Origin: CATQHQ01 sp965243805
Lineage (GTDB): Bacteria > Gemmatimonadota > Gemmatimonadetes > Longimicrobiales > Gaopeijiaceae
DNA length: 64,000 nucleotides
Direction of reading: 5' to 3'
Assembly: GCA_965243805.1 (NCBI GenBank)
Contig: OZ251577.1
Span: 620,001-684,000, forward strand
The notes under the pieces were generated by a model that searched no databases, was not told where the DNA came from, and saw only the letters and a list, made by a program, of their open reading frames with translations. The translations under genes were made by a program, and so were the position numbers. Below, in pieces: positions 17,260-26,197 of the stretch. Positions within the stretch are counted from its first letter, which is position 1. The number at the start of each line of letters is the position of its first letter.

Positions 17260-18654
17260 CTACCCCGACAGCGCGAAGGCACCGGTGCTGTCGCCGAAGC
17301 TCGTCACGTCGTCCATCCCTAGCTTGTGCATGAGGCCGAGCATGACGTTGGCCATCGGCGTTCCCGGATCCGCACGCAGGTGCAGGTCGCCGTCCATGCG
17401 GCCGTTGGCGCCGCCGACCACGAAGAGGGGGCAACGCTTGTGGTTGTGCACATTGGAGTCGCCCATGGGAGACCCGTAAAGAACCATCGTCTTGTCGAGC
17501 AGCGTGCCGTCGCCCTCTGGGATGCGGCTCAGCCGATCCAGCAGGTAGGGCACGAGCCCCACATGGTAGCGGTTGATCTCGGCGAACTCAAGGACGTTTG
17601 CGGGTGTGCCGCCGTGATGCGACGACGGGTGGAACCCCTTGTCCACTCCGCTCTCCGGGTAGACGCGGCTGGAAGCGTCCCGGCCCATCTTGAACGAGAA
17701 GACCCGCGTCACGTCTGCTTCGAACGCCAGCGCCTGCAAGTCGAACATGAGCTTGACGTGCTCGTCGAACGAGTCGGGCACCCCCGCCGGCGCTTCGGGC
17801 AGCTCCCGCTCCTCGCCGCTCTCGTTGCGCTGCACCACCCGCTGGATTCGCCGCTCCACTTCGCGCACGTTGGTCAGGTAGCGGTCCATGCGACGCGCGT
17901 CCTCCACGTCCAGCTGCCGCCGAAGGGCACTCACCTCGCCTAGGACGAAGTCCAGTATGCTGCGGCTGGCCTTCCGCCTCGCCAGCCGGGCCTCCGGGGT
18001 TCCGCCCGCCCCGAAGAGCTGGTCGAATGCGACTCTCGGATCGCGCACCATCGGCAATGGCTCGTTGGGCGCCGCCCATGAGATGGTATCGGTGTAGACG
18101 CACGCATAGCCGTATGCGCATCCGCCGGCTTGATCCACGTTCTCGATGCACAACTGCATGGAGGGCACCGGCGTGTCCTGCCCGAACCGCTGGGCGTACA
18201 ACTGGTCCAGGGATGTGCCCGCCAGCACGTCGGAGCTTTCGGTCTGCTTGGGGTGCGCCTGGGTGAGGAAGGTGGCGCTGGACCGGAAGTGGTCGCCGCC
18301 GATCTCCTTGGGCTTGGTGGCTTCGGCGGGGCGCACGTCGGTGTCGCTGACAATCGTCAGGTAGTCCCGGTAGGGCTCCAGGGAGTTGAGGACGCTGGGC
18401 CCGAAGTCGAAGCTCCGTCCCGTCTCTGGGGGCGACCAGAGGTGTTGCTCCGCGCCCCAGGCGTTGCTGCCGGCCGACCCGTGGACCATCTCGATGGCGA
18501 TCAGCCGGGTCTTGTCCATGGCAGTACGGGACTTGGTGGCCGCCCACGCCTCCCGCACCGGCGCCATCGCGTCCAGGAACGGAAGAGCTATGGACGCGCC
18601 CGCTCCCCTCAAGAAGGTTCGGCGGGGCAGGTGCAGGCCGGTCAGCACGTTCAT
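17260..18654 (-). CDS. DUF1552 protein, Tat-exported, paralog 1
   Basis: A 464-residue protein beginning with a twin-arginine leader (PRRTFLRGAGASIALPF, residues about 10-27), so it is likely folded before export. The DUF1552 body is recognisable from GGDHFRSSATFLTQAHPKQT, SMQLCIENVD and the late segment HNHKRCPLFVVGGANG; its function is not known. In other bacteria DUF1552 genes travel with DUF1592-type cytochrome genes, as here: the ATG at 18654, behind AAGGAG, overlaps the cytochrome gene's stop by 4 bases. The fold is reminiscent of secreted sulfatase/DUF1501-like hydrolases, but that is only an impression. Confidence 0.9.
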   Translation of the reverse strand: MNVLTGLHLPRRTFLRGAGASIALPFLDAMAPVREAWAATKSRTAMDKTRLIAIEMVHGSAGSNAWGAEQHLWSPPETGRSFDFGPSVLNSLEPYRDYLTIVSDTDVRPAEATKPKEIGGDHFRSSATFLTQAHPKQTESSDVLAGTSLDQLYAQRFGQDTPVPSMQLCIENVDQAGGCAYGYACVYTDTISWAAPNEPLPMVRDPRVAFDQLFGAGGTPEARLARRKASRSILDFVLGEVSALRRQLDVEDARRMDRYLTNVREVERRIQRVVQRNESGEERELPEAPAGVPDSFDEHVKLMFDLQALAFEADVTRVFSFKMGRDASSRVYPESGVDKGFHPSSHHGGTPANVLEFAEINRYHVGLVPYLLDRLSRIPEGDGTLLDKTMVLYGSPMGDSNVHNHKRCPLFVVGGANGRMDGDLHLRADPGTPMANVMLGLMHKLGMDDVTSFGDSTGAFALSG

Positions 18655-21194
18655 GGGAGCACTCCTTGGAAACTGTCACCGTCACCGTCGCCATGACCGG
18701 CACCGGTACTGGGGCTCGGGCTGGGGCTGGGGCCGACGCCGGCCTTCATGCGAAAGGCGTCGCTGCCGACCACGCCCAGCACAAAGGCGGACATTCGGTA
18801 CTCCTGATTGGCAGCGGCGCGTGCGATCTGCCGCACCGTCGGCATGTCGTAGTAATCGAGCCGCCTTCCCAGCGCATACGCCATGAGGTTCTCCGTAAAG
18901 GTGCGAACCAACGGCTCGGGACGCCTCAGCAACGCTGCGCGCAAGTCGGTGGGCGAGGCCAGGGGCGTGCCGTCGTAGAGCTCGCCCGCCGCGTCCACGG
19001 AAACGCCCTGGTCCTTGATCCGCCACGCGCCGGTCACGTCGAAGTTCTCCAGCGCCAAGCCGATGGGGTCGATCATCCGGTGGCACGAGTTGCACGCCGG
19101 GTTCGACCGGTGCACCTCCATCTGCTCCCGGACGGTAAGGAAGCGCCCGTCCTCCACGGCGTCTTCCTCCAGCTCGGGCACGTCGGGTGGAGGCGGCGGA
19201 GGCGGCGTCCCCAGCAGCACCTCCATGACCCACTTGCCCCGCAACACGGGCGAAGTGCGCCCCGCATGGGACGTCAGCGTCAGCACGCTTCCGTGGGCCA
19301 GGACGCCGCGACGCTCCGGGTTGGCGTACTCCACCCGCCGGAACCGACTTCCGGCGACGCCCGCAATCCCGTAGTGCCGGGCCAGCCGCTCGTTCACGAA
19401 GGTGTAGTCCGCTTGATAGAGGTCCAGCAACGGGCGGTCCTGGCGCACGAGATGGTCGAAGAACAGCTCGGTTTCTTGGCGCATGGAGCGCTTCAGCTGC
19501 TCGTCGAAGTCGGGGGCGACCCGCACGTCAGGCTGAATCTTCTCCAAGTCCTGAAGGCGCATCCACTGGGCGGCGAAGCGGGTCGAGAGTGCCGAAGCCC
19601 GCTCGTCCCGAAGCATCCGTCGCACTTGGGCCTCCATCGTCGCCGGGTCGGCAGACAGTCGGCCGTCGCGGGCGACCGTCATCAGCTCTGCGTCAGGTCC
19701 CGTCCCCCAGAGGAAGAACGCCAGCCGGACCGCCAAGTCGGCGTCGCCGATCGGGTAGGCCCGGCCATCGCCCCCTATCGGCTGGACATCCTCCGGCTCC
19801 TCGAACCGGAAGACGAAGTGGGGGCTGGCCAGAATCCCTTCCAGCGCCAGTCGCACGCCAGCCTCGAAGCCCCCTTCCCCGTCCTCGGCGCCGGCGTCGT
19901 AGAGGCGCATCAGGGCATCCACATCCGCGTCGTCGAGGAAGCGCCTGTACGCCTGCTGACCCGTTCGCGACACGATCTCCCGTGCGCAGAGCCGCTCCTC
20001 GGCGGGCGACGCGGGGCGGCACGAGAACACCCGAGCACGGCTGGGCGTCTCCGACACGCCCGCGGACTCGTAGGGGCCGCCAATCGCCAAGTCCCGCAAG
20101 TGGGGCAACGCAGTAAAGCCGTACGACCCGGCGATGCTGGTGCTGGCGAGCGACCAATCGTGAGGCGAGATCAGGTCCTGCAACGGCCCTTCCGCCTGCC
20201 GTACGAACGCCGCCGCGACCTGACGGGGTCCCGCTCGAACATGGACTTGCCCGGTGCGGATGTTGAGGCCGTCCGGGTCCGAAGCGTGCATCCAGCGGTC
20301 CACCTCCAGCGTCGCCACCGGCTCGCCGTCCACCGATATCTCCAGAAGCTCCGGCTTCCCGTCCTCGGTGTGGAGGGCGTTGCGTCCGTTGCCGAAGAGC
20401 GCGCCCGTGGTCTCGTGGTGGAAGGAGACGCGGAAGACGTACTTGCCGTCCGCCGGAAAGTTGTGCATGACCGCCAGGCCGCCCCGAGTGCCGTAGGGCG
20501 CACCTTCGACTCGCTCCGTCTGCGAATCCCAGCGCGACACCCGATACGTCGCTTCGCTGGGGGTGACGTGGGGGTCGCCCAAGGCCAGCCGGCTCACCTC
20601 GGCGGCGGCGCGCAAGTACCCGTCCGCCAGCGTGGCCGAGAGCAGCTGCACGTCGGCGATGTTGTCGAAGTTGGCACTCTTGGTGTCCAAGGGCAGGTAC
20701 TTGCCTGCGTCGATCTCCAAATCCAGCAGGGCGCGGACGGAAGCGGCGTACTCGGCCCGGTTCAGCCGCTGAAAGGTGCGACGGCCCGGGTTCGGCTGCT
20801 CCTCCGCCGCCTGGTCCAGCTGCTCCTCCAGGGCGACCGCCAGTCCGGTCAGCACGCTCTCGTCGGGCCTGCGCGCCCCCGGCGGCGGCATCATCCCCGC
20901 GCGCAACTTGCGGATCATTCGTTCGGCTAGCTCCGCGCTGGTTGTGGCGTCGGCGGCGTCGAAGCGCTCCAGCGACATCCCGCCCAGCAAGCGCCGGTCG
21001 TTGTGGCACCGCACGCAGTACTCTTGCACGACCTCGTTGTCGGGGTTGTCCGGGTTGTCGGGGTGAGCGCCGGTGTGGGAGGCGATGGCGTGAGCAGGAG
21101 GACTGGGCGAAGCCGCGGGGTCGGCAAAGTGATGCGCGAAGGCGAGAGCCGCTGCTGTTCCGGCTCCCGTCAGCACCAGCGCCAGCTTGCTCAT
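18651..21194 (-). CDS. DUF1587/1592/1588/1585 c-type cytochrome-like protein, paralog 1
   Basis: An 847-residue exported protein. After a signal-like leader (1-22) comes a cytochrome c motif CVRCHND (Cys60, Cys63, His64) in a PSC1-type domain. It is followed by DUF1587 (QRLNRAEYAASVRALL, about 140-160), a beta-rich carbohydrate-binding-like stretch, DUF1595 and DUF1592 (about 390-610), DUF1588 (RRGVLAHGSVLTLTSHAGRT) with a second heme-type motif CNSCHR (Cys701, Cys704, His705), and C-terminal DUF1585 (TENLMAYALGRRLDYYD). This domain order is known from planctomycete-type cytochromes of unknown physiological role. It is coupled to DUF1552 by a 4-base overlap and starts 13 bases after the upstream ankyrin gene. 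Confidence 0.92.
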   Translation of the reverse strand: MSKLALVLTGAGTAAALAFAHHFADPAASPSPPAHAIASHTGAHPDNPDNPDNEVVQEYCVRCHNDRRLLGGMSLERFDAADATTSAELAERMIRKLRAGMMPPPGARRPDESVLTGLAVALEEQLDQAAEEQPNPGRRTFQRLNRAEYAASVRALLDLEIDAGKYLPLDTKSANFDNIADVQLLSATLADGYLRAAAEVSRLALGDPHVTPSEATYRVSRWDSQTERVEGAPYGTRGGLAVMHNFPADGKYVFRVSFHHETTGALFGNGRNALHTEDGKPELLEISVDGEPVATLEVDRWMHASDPDGLNIRTGQVHVRAGPRQVAAAFVRQAEGPLQDLISPHDWSLASTSIAGSYGFTALPHLRDLAIGGPYESAGVSETPSRARVFSCRPASPAEERLCAREIVSRTGQQAYRRFLDDADVDALMRLYDAGAEDGEGGFEAGVRLALEGILASPHFVFRFEEPEDVQPIGGDGRAYPIGDADLAVRLAFFLWGTGPDAELMTVARDGRLSADPATMEAQVRRMLRDERASALSTRFAAQWMRLQDLEKIQPDVRVAPDFDEQLKRSMRQETELFFDHLVRQDRPLLDLYQADYTFVNERLARHYGIAGVAGSRFRRVEYANPERRGVLAHGSVLTLTSHAGRTSPVLRGKWVMEVLLGTPPPPPPPDVPELEEDAVEDGRFLTVREQMEVHRSNPACNSCHRMIDPIGLALENFDVTGAWRIKDQGVSVDAAGELYDGTPLASPTDLRAALLRRPEPLVRTFTENLMAYALGRRLDYYDMPTVRQIARAAANQEYRMSAFVLGVVGSDAFRMKAGVGPSPSPSPSTGAGHGDGDGDSFQGVLP

Positions 21195-21207
21195 CCCCGA
21201 GGCCAGT

Positions 21208-23127
21208 TCAGCAGGACACGCAGTTGTGGTTGTTGACGGCGCCCATGCTCTCCAGCAACGCGATAGTTTCGGGGAACGGCTGAATGCGCTGGACCGGACC
21301 GTTGGCCATGTCCACGGTCGTTTGGCCGCTTCGGCTCACGACAGTGACGTCGGCGCCCTGGTCCACCAAGTAGCGGATCAGCTCGTTGTCCCCCCGGGCC
21401 GCCGCATGGTGAAGTGGGCTGTAGCCTTCGTGGTCGCGAGCGTTCACGTCGGCCCCCAGCTCTTCGACCAAGTACCGGACGGCCGGCAGCCATCCGTCGG
21501 GAACGTGACGGTGGGCGTTGCCGGCAAATCCCTGCCCGTATCCGACCCCCGACGCCGCATGGATGGGATGGACCGCGGGGCCACCCACCGCGACCGGAGG
21601 CAACCCCGAGTGGTCCACCTGCTCGCCTCCGCGTCCGTAGCGGCGGGAGGGCACCTTCTGCGTCGGGACCGATGGGTCGGCGCCGTGCGCCACCAGGAGC
21701 CTCATCGCCTCCACATCCAGTGCGTAGGCGGCCCGCCAGAACGGCGTCGCGCCCTTCGCATCGATCTGCAACAGGTCGAAGTTGTACGACATGAACCAGA
21801 GGTGCTTGGCGAGCCGCGCGTTGGGGTCGGCGCCGGCGGCCAGGAGCTTGCGCATCACCTCCAGGTAGGTGTGGTCCTGCTGCATGTAGACGTGCTGCTG
21901 GGGGTAGCGAGACTTCGGCGCCCAGTGGGTGTTGATCGCCGCGAAGAGGGGGGTGGCACCCGCGTGGCTCGCGATGTTGGGGTCGGCACCGTGCTCTAGG
22001 AAGCGCATGCCCAAGTCGAAGTGGCCGTTGATCAGCGCCATGAGCATGGGACTGGTGCCGTCGCCGTCGCCGGGCTGATCGATCTCCGCGCCCCCGTCCA
22101 GAAGGGCCAGGGACGTCTCGGCGTGTCCTTCCCGGGCCGCGTGCAGAAGCGCCGTGAGCCCTCCGTGACCTCCAACCAGCTCGCCGTACGAAAGAGGCTC
22201 CGGCTCCTCGATCATCCGGGTCTCGGCCTCTTCCTGGGACGCCGCCTCCGCCAGTGCTCTGCGGGCTTCCGATTGCTTGCGCCGCTCCGCCTCGGCCTGC
22301 TGGCGCTCTGCTTCGGCTTGCTGGCGTTCCGCTTCGGCTTGCTGGCGTTCCGCTTCGGCTTGCTGGCGCTCCGCCTCGGCACCGGCGCGCACGGCCTTGG
22401 CCGACGACGGGTCCCACCTCTCCCCGGCCTTGATGCGCTTGTTGCGCTCGGCGCGCTCGATCCGGTCCGAGACGGCCCGCTCCGCCACGTCGATCACCTT
22501 GGTCGCGACCGACGGGTCGGCGCCGGCGGCCAGCAGCGCGCGAACGCTGGCCGTCCTGCCTGCCGACGCGGCGAAGATCAAGGGCGTCTGCCCCCAGGCT
22601 GCCTCGGCGGCGTTGGGATCGGCACCGGCGGCCAGCAGTGCTTCCACGGCGCGCCGATCCCCCGCCCGGGCCGCGAAGTGGAGCGGCTGGGCACCGCCCG
22701 TCCCCTCGGTCGCCGCGCTCGGATCGGCGCCGGCGGCCAGCAGCAGCTCCGCCACCTCCCCCGCCCCGGCCTGCGCGGCCAAGTGCAAGGGCGTGTACCG
22801 CCCGATCCGGGTCCCCGCGCCCACATCGGCACCCGCCCCGAGGAGGAACCGGGTCAGCGAAGCGTTCCCGCTGCGCGCGGCCCAGTGGAGCGCGGTCATC
22901 CCATCGCCCTGGGCTTGGTTCACGTCCGCCCCTTGAGCGAGCAGCGACCGCACAGCCTCCACATCCCCCCGCATGGCGGCATCGGCGACGGGAGAGTCTG
23001 GCACTCGGGCGCCCATGGCACCGTCGGACCCGGAGCTCGCCGTCGCCGGCGCGGACATCGACCCCGGCTGGGGCGCGAATGCGACCAGGGCCAGCACCGT
23101 CGCCGCCAGCATCGCGCTCCTGCCCAT
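21208..23127 (-). CDS. Exported ankyrin-repeat protein, paralog 2, with heptad-repeat linker
   Basis: A 639-residue paralog of the protein at 15336. It has a short signal peptide (about 1-25, MGRSAMLAATVLALVAF), ankyrin block 1 (about 45-215) and a linker that contains a charged coiled-coil-like stretch built from four EAERQQA heptads (about 250-285). Ankyrin block 2 then runs to about 600, with DMANGPVQRIQPFPETIALLE and the C-terminus NNHNCVSC. The ATG at 23127 is preferred because AAGGGAG lies 6 bases upstream; ATG 23133 would abut that site. It follows the DUF1552 gene stop by 11 bases. Export and lack of enzyme motifs suggest a scaffold or binding role. Confidence 0.86.
   Translation of the reverse strand: MGRSAMLAATVLALVAFAPQPGSMSAPATASSGSDGAMGARVPDSPVADAAMRGDVEAVRSLLAQGADVNQAQGDGMTALHWAARSGNASLTRFLLGAGADVGAGTRIGRYTPLHLAAQAGAGEVAELLLAAGADPSAATEGTGGAQPLHFAARAGDRRAVEALLAAGADPNAAEAAWGQTPLIFAASAGRTASVRALLAAGADPSVATKVIDVAERAVSDRIERAERNKRIKAGERWDPSSAKAVRAGAEAERQQAEAERQQAEAERQQAEAERQQAEAERRKQSEARRALAEAASQEEAETRMIEEPEPLSYGELVGGHGGLTALLHAAREGHAETSLALLDGGAEIDQPGDGDGTSPMLMALINGHFDLGMRFLEHGADPNIASHAGATPLFAAINTHWAPKSRYPQQHVYMQQDHTYLEVMRKLLAAGADPNARLAKHLWFMSYNFDLLQIDAKGATPFWRAAYALDVEAMRLLVAHGADPSVPTQKVPSRRYGRGGEQVDHSGLPPVAVGGPAVHPIHAASGVGYGQGFAGNAHRHVPDGWLPAVRYLVEELGADVNARDHEGYSPLHHAAARGDNELIRYLVDQGADVTVVSRSGQTTVDMANGPVQRIQPFPETIALLESMGAVNNHNCVSC
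22290..22380. repeat. 21-bp in-frame tandem repeat, about 4.3 copies
   Basis: Units such as CTTCGGCTTGCTGGCGTTCC repeat every 21 bases (22290, 22311, 22332, 22353) and encode the EAERQQA heptads of the ankyrin protein. The copies differ by only a few bases, so repeat number may vary between strains. Confidence 0.9.
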
Positions 23128-23138
23128 CGCCATCTCCC

Positions 23139-24530
23139 TTACACCACCAGCGAGAAGTCGCCGGTGCTGTTGCCGAAGCGCTCCATGTCGTCGAGGCCCA
23201 GCTTGTGCGCCAGCGACAGCATGACGTTGGCCATCGGCGTGCCCGGTGCCGCCCGCAGGTGCATACCGCCCTCCAGCGTGCCGTTCGCCTTCCCCGCGAC
23301 GAACAGCGGGCAGCGCTTGTGGTTGTGCACGTTCGGGTCGCCCATCGGCGAGCCGTAGACGATCATCGTGCGCTCCAGCAGGTCGGCGTCGCCGTCCATC
23401 GTCTCCCGCAGGCGGTCGAAGAAGTAGGGAAGCTGCCCCACGTGGTAGCGGTTGATCTCGGCGAAGTCGGTGATGTTGCCCTCGTTGCCGCCGTGGTGCG
23501 ACGCCGGGTGGAAGGGCTTGTCCACGCCGCTCTCGGGGAAGACTCGGGCCGACGAGTCGCGTCCCATCTTGAACGAGAAGACCCGCGTGGCGTCGGAGGC
23601 GAAGGCCAGCGCCTGCAGGTCGAACATGAGCCTCACATGCTCCTCGAAGGAGTCGGGCACGCCGGCAGGCGCCTCGGGCAGCTCCCGCCCCTCGCCGCTG
23701 GCGTTGCGGGCCTCCACCGTCTGGATGCGCCGTTCCAGCTCCCGGACGTTCTCCATGTACCGGTCCAGGCGGATCAGGTCCGCCGGCCCCAGCGTCCGCT
23801 TCAGCTGTGCGACCCGGCTCCCGATGAAGTCCAGGATGCTGCGGTTGGTGCGCCGTCGTGCCGCCCGCTCCTCCGGCGAGCCGCCCGCCCCGAAGATCTG
23901 GTCGAAGGCGACCCGGGGGTCCCGCACCATCGGCAGCGGCTCGGTGGGCGACGCCCAGCTGATCGTGTCGGTGTACACGCAGGCGTATCCGTAAGCGCAT
24001 CCCCCCGACTGGTCCACGTTCTCGATGCAGAGCTGCATCGACGGGATCGGCGTGTCCTGGCCGAAGCGTTGGGCGAACATCTGGTCCAGCGAAGTGCCGA
24101 CGAAGATGTCGGAGCCCTCGGTCTGCCGGGGATGCGACTGGGTGAGGAAGGTGGCGCTGGACCGGAAGTGGTCGCCGCCGATCTCCTTGGGCTTCTTGGC
24201 CTCCGCGGGCTCCACGTCGGTGTCGCTGACGATCGTCAGGTAGTCCCGGTACGGCTCCAGCGGACTCAGGGCGCTGGGCGACAGGTCGAAGCCCCTCCCC
24301 GTCTCCGCAGGCGACCAGTAGTTCTGGGTGGCACCCCACTCGTTGCTCCCCGCCGCTCCGTGCACCATCTCGATCGCCACGAGCCGCGTCGGCCCATCCG
24401 CCGCCGACGCCCCGCCGGATGCCCGAAGCCCCGCTGGCACCATGGCGTCCAGGAAGGGCAGCGAGACCGTGGCCCCGAGACCCCGAAGAAACGTGCGTCG
24501 TGGAATGCTGGTTCCGGTGATGAGATGCAT
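23139..24530 (-). CDS. DUF1552 protein, Tat-exported, paralog 2
   Basis: A 463-residue paralog of the protein at 17260, beginning MHLITGTSIPRRTFLRGLG, a clear twin-arginine leader. It shares the family landmarks GGDHFRSSATFLTQSHPRQT, SMQLCIENVDQ and HNHKRCPLFVAGKANG. The ATG at 24530 has AGGGAGA about 10 bases upstream. The open frame extends further upstream without a plausible leader, so this start is preferred. It is the first gene of the run DUF1552, ankyrin, DUF1592 cytochrome, DUF1552, ankyrin, so the promoter should lie in the gap before the divergent ATPase. The function is unknown. Confidence 0.9.
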   Translation of the reverse strand: MHLITGTSIPRRTFLRGLGATVSLPFLDAMVPAGLRASGGASAADGPTRLVAIEMVHGAAGSNEWGATQNYWSPAETGRGFDLSPSALSPLEPYRDYLTIVSDTDVEPAEAKKPKEIGGDHFRSSATFLTQSHPRQTEGSDIFVGTSLDQMFAQRFGQDTPIPSMQLCIENVDQSGGCAYGYACVYTDTISWASPTEPLPMVRDPRVAFDQIFGAGGSPEERAARRRTNRSILDFIGSRVAQLKRTLGPADLIRLDRYMENVRELERRIQTVEARNASGEGRELPEAPAGVPDSFEEHVRLMFDLQALAFASDATRVFSFKMGRDSSARVFPESGVDKPFHPASHHGGNEGNITDFAEINRYHVGQLPYFFDRLRETMDGDADLLERTMIVYGSPMGDPNVHNHKRCPLFVAGKANGTLEGGMHLRAAPGTPMANVMLSLAHKLGLDDMERFGNSTGDFSLVV

Positions 24531-24838
24531 GGATTCCGTGTCTCCCTGGTGATGCGTTCCTGGAGCAGCTCGGCTGCCCGCGGCCAATGGCGCGGCGTGG
24601 CTTCCGGCAACCGCCATACGGCCCCGCGCCACAGAAGCCTGGCGGTCCTGCTCTTGAAGGTACAGCCTCGGCGCGGACTGCGCCAGTGGGGAGCCGGTTG
24701 CGCTGGGCCCCATACCTGCTATCTTCCTGCGGTCCAGCTCATTCCGACCCGCCAATGGAGAGCATGTCTTGCACGAGACTACCGCGTCGCCCGACGATTC
24801 TGCAGGGCGACCAGCGAGTCATTGAAGGAGACACTGGA
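24531..24838. promoter_or_regulatory. Divergent intergenic region, presumed promoters
   Basis: This 308-base gap separates the start of the DUF1552/ankyrin/cytochrome run (minus) from the DUF3696 ATPase (plus). It must contain promoters for both by position. I see TTGCGC then TATCTT 16 bases later near 24698-24725 on the plus strand, and an 8-base inverted repeat TGGCGCGG/CCGCGCCA near 24590-24633, but neither is convincing. No protein-coding signal stands out. Confidence 0.35.
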
Positions 24839-26023
24839 ATGATTACTCAGCTTGAACTTCATCACTTCAAGTGTTTTCCGTTGCTCAAGCTACCCCTGGC
24901 TCCGCTGACGCTTCTTTCTGGCACAAACGCGTCGGGGAAGTCGTCGGTGCTGCAAGCACTGGCCTTGCTTCACCAGACGATGCGGGAACATGAGTGGTCT
25001 ACTCGGTTGATGCTGAACGGCAACGCAGTTCGGCTGGGAACCGCCGCCGATGTAGTTGACCAGGTCGAAGGCCGTAGAGCGTTTCGCGTGGTCGTCCAGG
25101 ACGACGAAGAGAAGCACGCATGGAAGTTTGCCGGCGAGCGCGAGGAGATGTCCATGCGCGTCGCCAGCGCGGCCTCGGGTCCGACGGGCCATGCATTCCC
25201 GGGTGCCGATGCACTCGGTGGCGATGTCAGCGACGAGAACCCTGAGCAGTTGCGTTGGCTAGTGCCCGTATCTTGTCCATACCACTCCTTGGTCCATCGG
25301 CTCCGCGACCTTACGTACTTGACTGCCGAAAGGCTGGGACCTCGAGACCACTGTCCGCTAGAGGACCCGCAACTTGCACCCGTGGTGGGGCGAGCTGGAG
25401 AGCACACCGTCAGCGTGCTTCAGTCTGGCGCAGATGTGCACGTGATTCCACGCTTGGCCGTTGACGGTGTTCCACAGACTCGCTTGCGGCAAGTCAAGGC
25501 CCGGCTGGCCGGATTCTTTCCGGGTTGCGAAGTGGTGATGGAGACTGTGTTTCAGGAAAGCGTCGTCCGGCTAGGCGTTCGAACATCAAGGGACACGGGA
25601 TTCTATCGGCCTGGCCATATGGGTTTCGGGCTTACCCAGGTCCTACCGATAGTTGTGGCTTCCCTGTCGGTTGGTGTCGATGGCCTTTTGCTGATCGAGA
25701 ATCCGGAGGTGCACCTGCATCCCGCTGGACAAGCCAAGATGGGCGAATTCCTGGCCGAAGTAGCATCGGCAGGAGTTCAGGTTGTCATAGAGACTCACAG
25801 CGATCATGTATTCAACGGTATCCGGCGGGCGGTCAAAGACAAGAGACTGCCCTCCGACGATGTGACCGTGTACTTCTTTCGGCCGCGTCATGACGGCGCA
25901 GATGTTGGACCATCCCAGGTCGAATCCCCAGTTCTCGATCCCCACGGCAACATCGACGTATGGCCGGAAGGTTTTTTTGACCAGTTTGACAAGGACATGA
26001 GCTATTTCGCCGGTTGGTCCTGA
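24839..26023 (+). CDS. AAA ATPase with DUF3696
   Basis: A 394-residue SMC/RecF-like ATPase. Walker A is GTNASGKSS (about 28-36), the late ABC-type elements are GFGLTQVLPIVVAS and LLLIENPEVHLHPAGQAKMG (Walker B and D-loop, about 260-300), and THSDHVFNGIRR provides the switch His. The last residues DPHGNIDVWPEGFFDQFDKD are the DUF3696 signature. GAAGGAG precedes the ATG at 24839. Similar ATPases occur singly or as two-gene modules in defence-type loci (OLD-like arrangement of ATPase plus effector). Here the downstream partner appears to be reduced to a fragment. The gene is noticeably less GC-rich than the flanking operons, suggesting acquisition. Confidence 0.88.
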   Translation: MITQLELHHFKCFPLLKLPLAPLTLLSGTNASGKSSVLQALALLHQTMREHEWSTRLMLNGNAVRLGTAADVVDQVEGRRAFRVVVQDDEEKHAWKFAGEREEMSMRVASAASGPTGHAFPGADALGGDVSDENPEQLRWLVPVSCPYHSLVHRLRDLTYLTAERLGPRDHCPLEDPQLAPVVGRAGEHTVSVLQSGADVHVIPRLAVDGVPQTRLRQVKARLAGFFPGCEVVMETVFQESVVRLGVRTSRDTGFYRPGHMGFGLTQVLPIVVASLSVGVDGLLLIENPEVHLHPAGQAKMGEFLAEVASAGVQVVIETHSDHVFNGIRRAVKDKRLPSDDVTVYFFRPRHDGADVGPSQVESPVLDPHGNIDVWPEGFFDQFDKDMSYFAGWS

Positions 26024-26036
26024 GTCAGCACAAAGC

Positions 26037-26090
26037 ATGGCCTTCATCGCGAACGACTTGTCGATTCACCAGTTCCGGGAGCCGTTGTGA
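26037..26090 (+). pseudogene. Remnant of the ATPase partner gene
   Basis: Fourteen bases after the ATPase stop, an ATG opens MAFIANDLSIHQFREPL and then stops. From memory, genes following DUF3696 ATPases often begin with a FIANDLSxHGQF-like sequence; here a glycine codon is missing and the frame ends at once. The next bases up to 26160 have no longer ORF. I read this as a truncated effector gene, with low certainty because the match is from memory and is short. Confidence 0.35.
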
Positions 26091-26197
26091 AGACGGAGGC
26101 ACTTGCCGGTCGTCCGACCGCGGCCATTCTCGAGTCGCTTGGAGTGACGTGAAGGCGACGGCCTGCCCCCAGTCACGAACTCGTTTCCGTCAGCACT

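Noticed and set aside
18666..20930. 754-residue plus-strand ORF
   Set aside because: Shadow of the DUF1592 cytochrome gene; rich in His/Val/Arg typical of antisense high-GC frames.
24590..24633. TGGCGCGG/CCGCGCCA as a terminator hairpin
   Set aside because: The loop is long, there is no T run, and it sits between divergent genes where a terminator is not expected.
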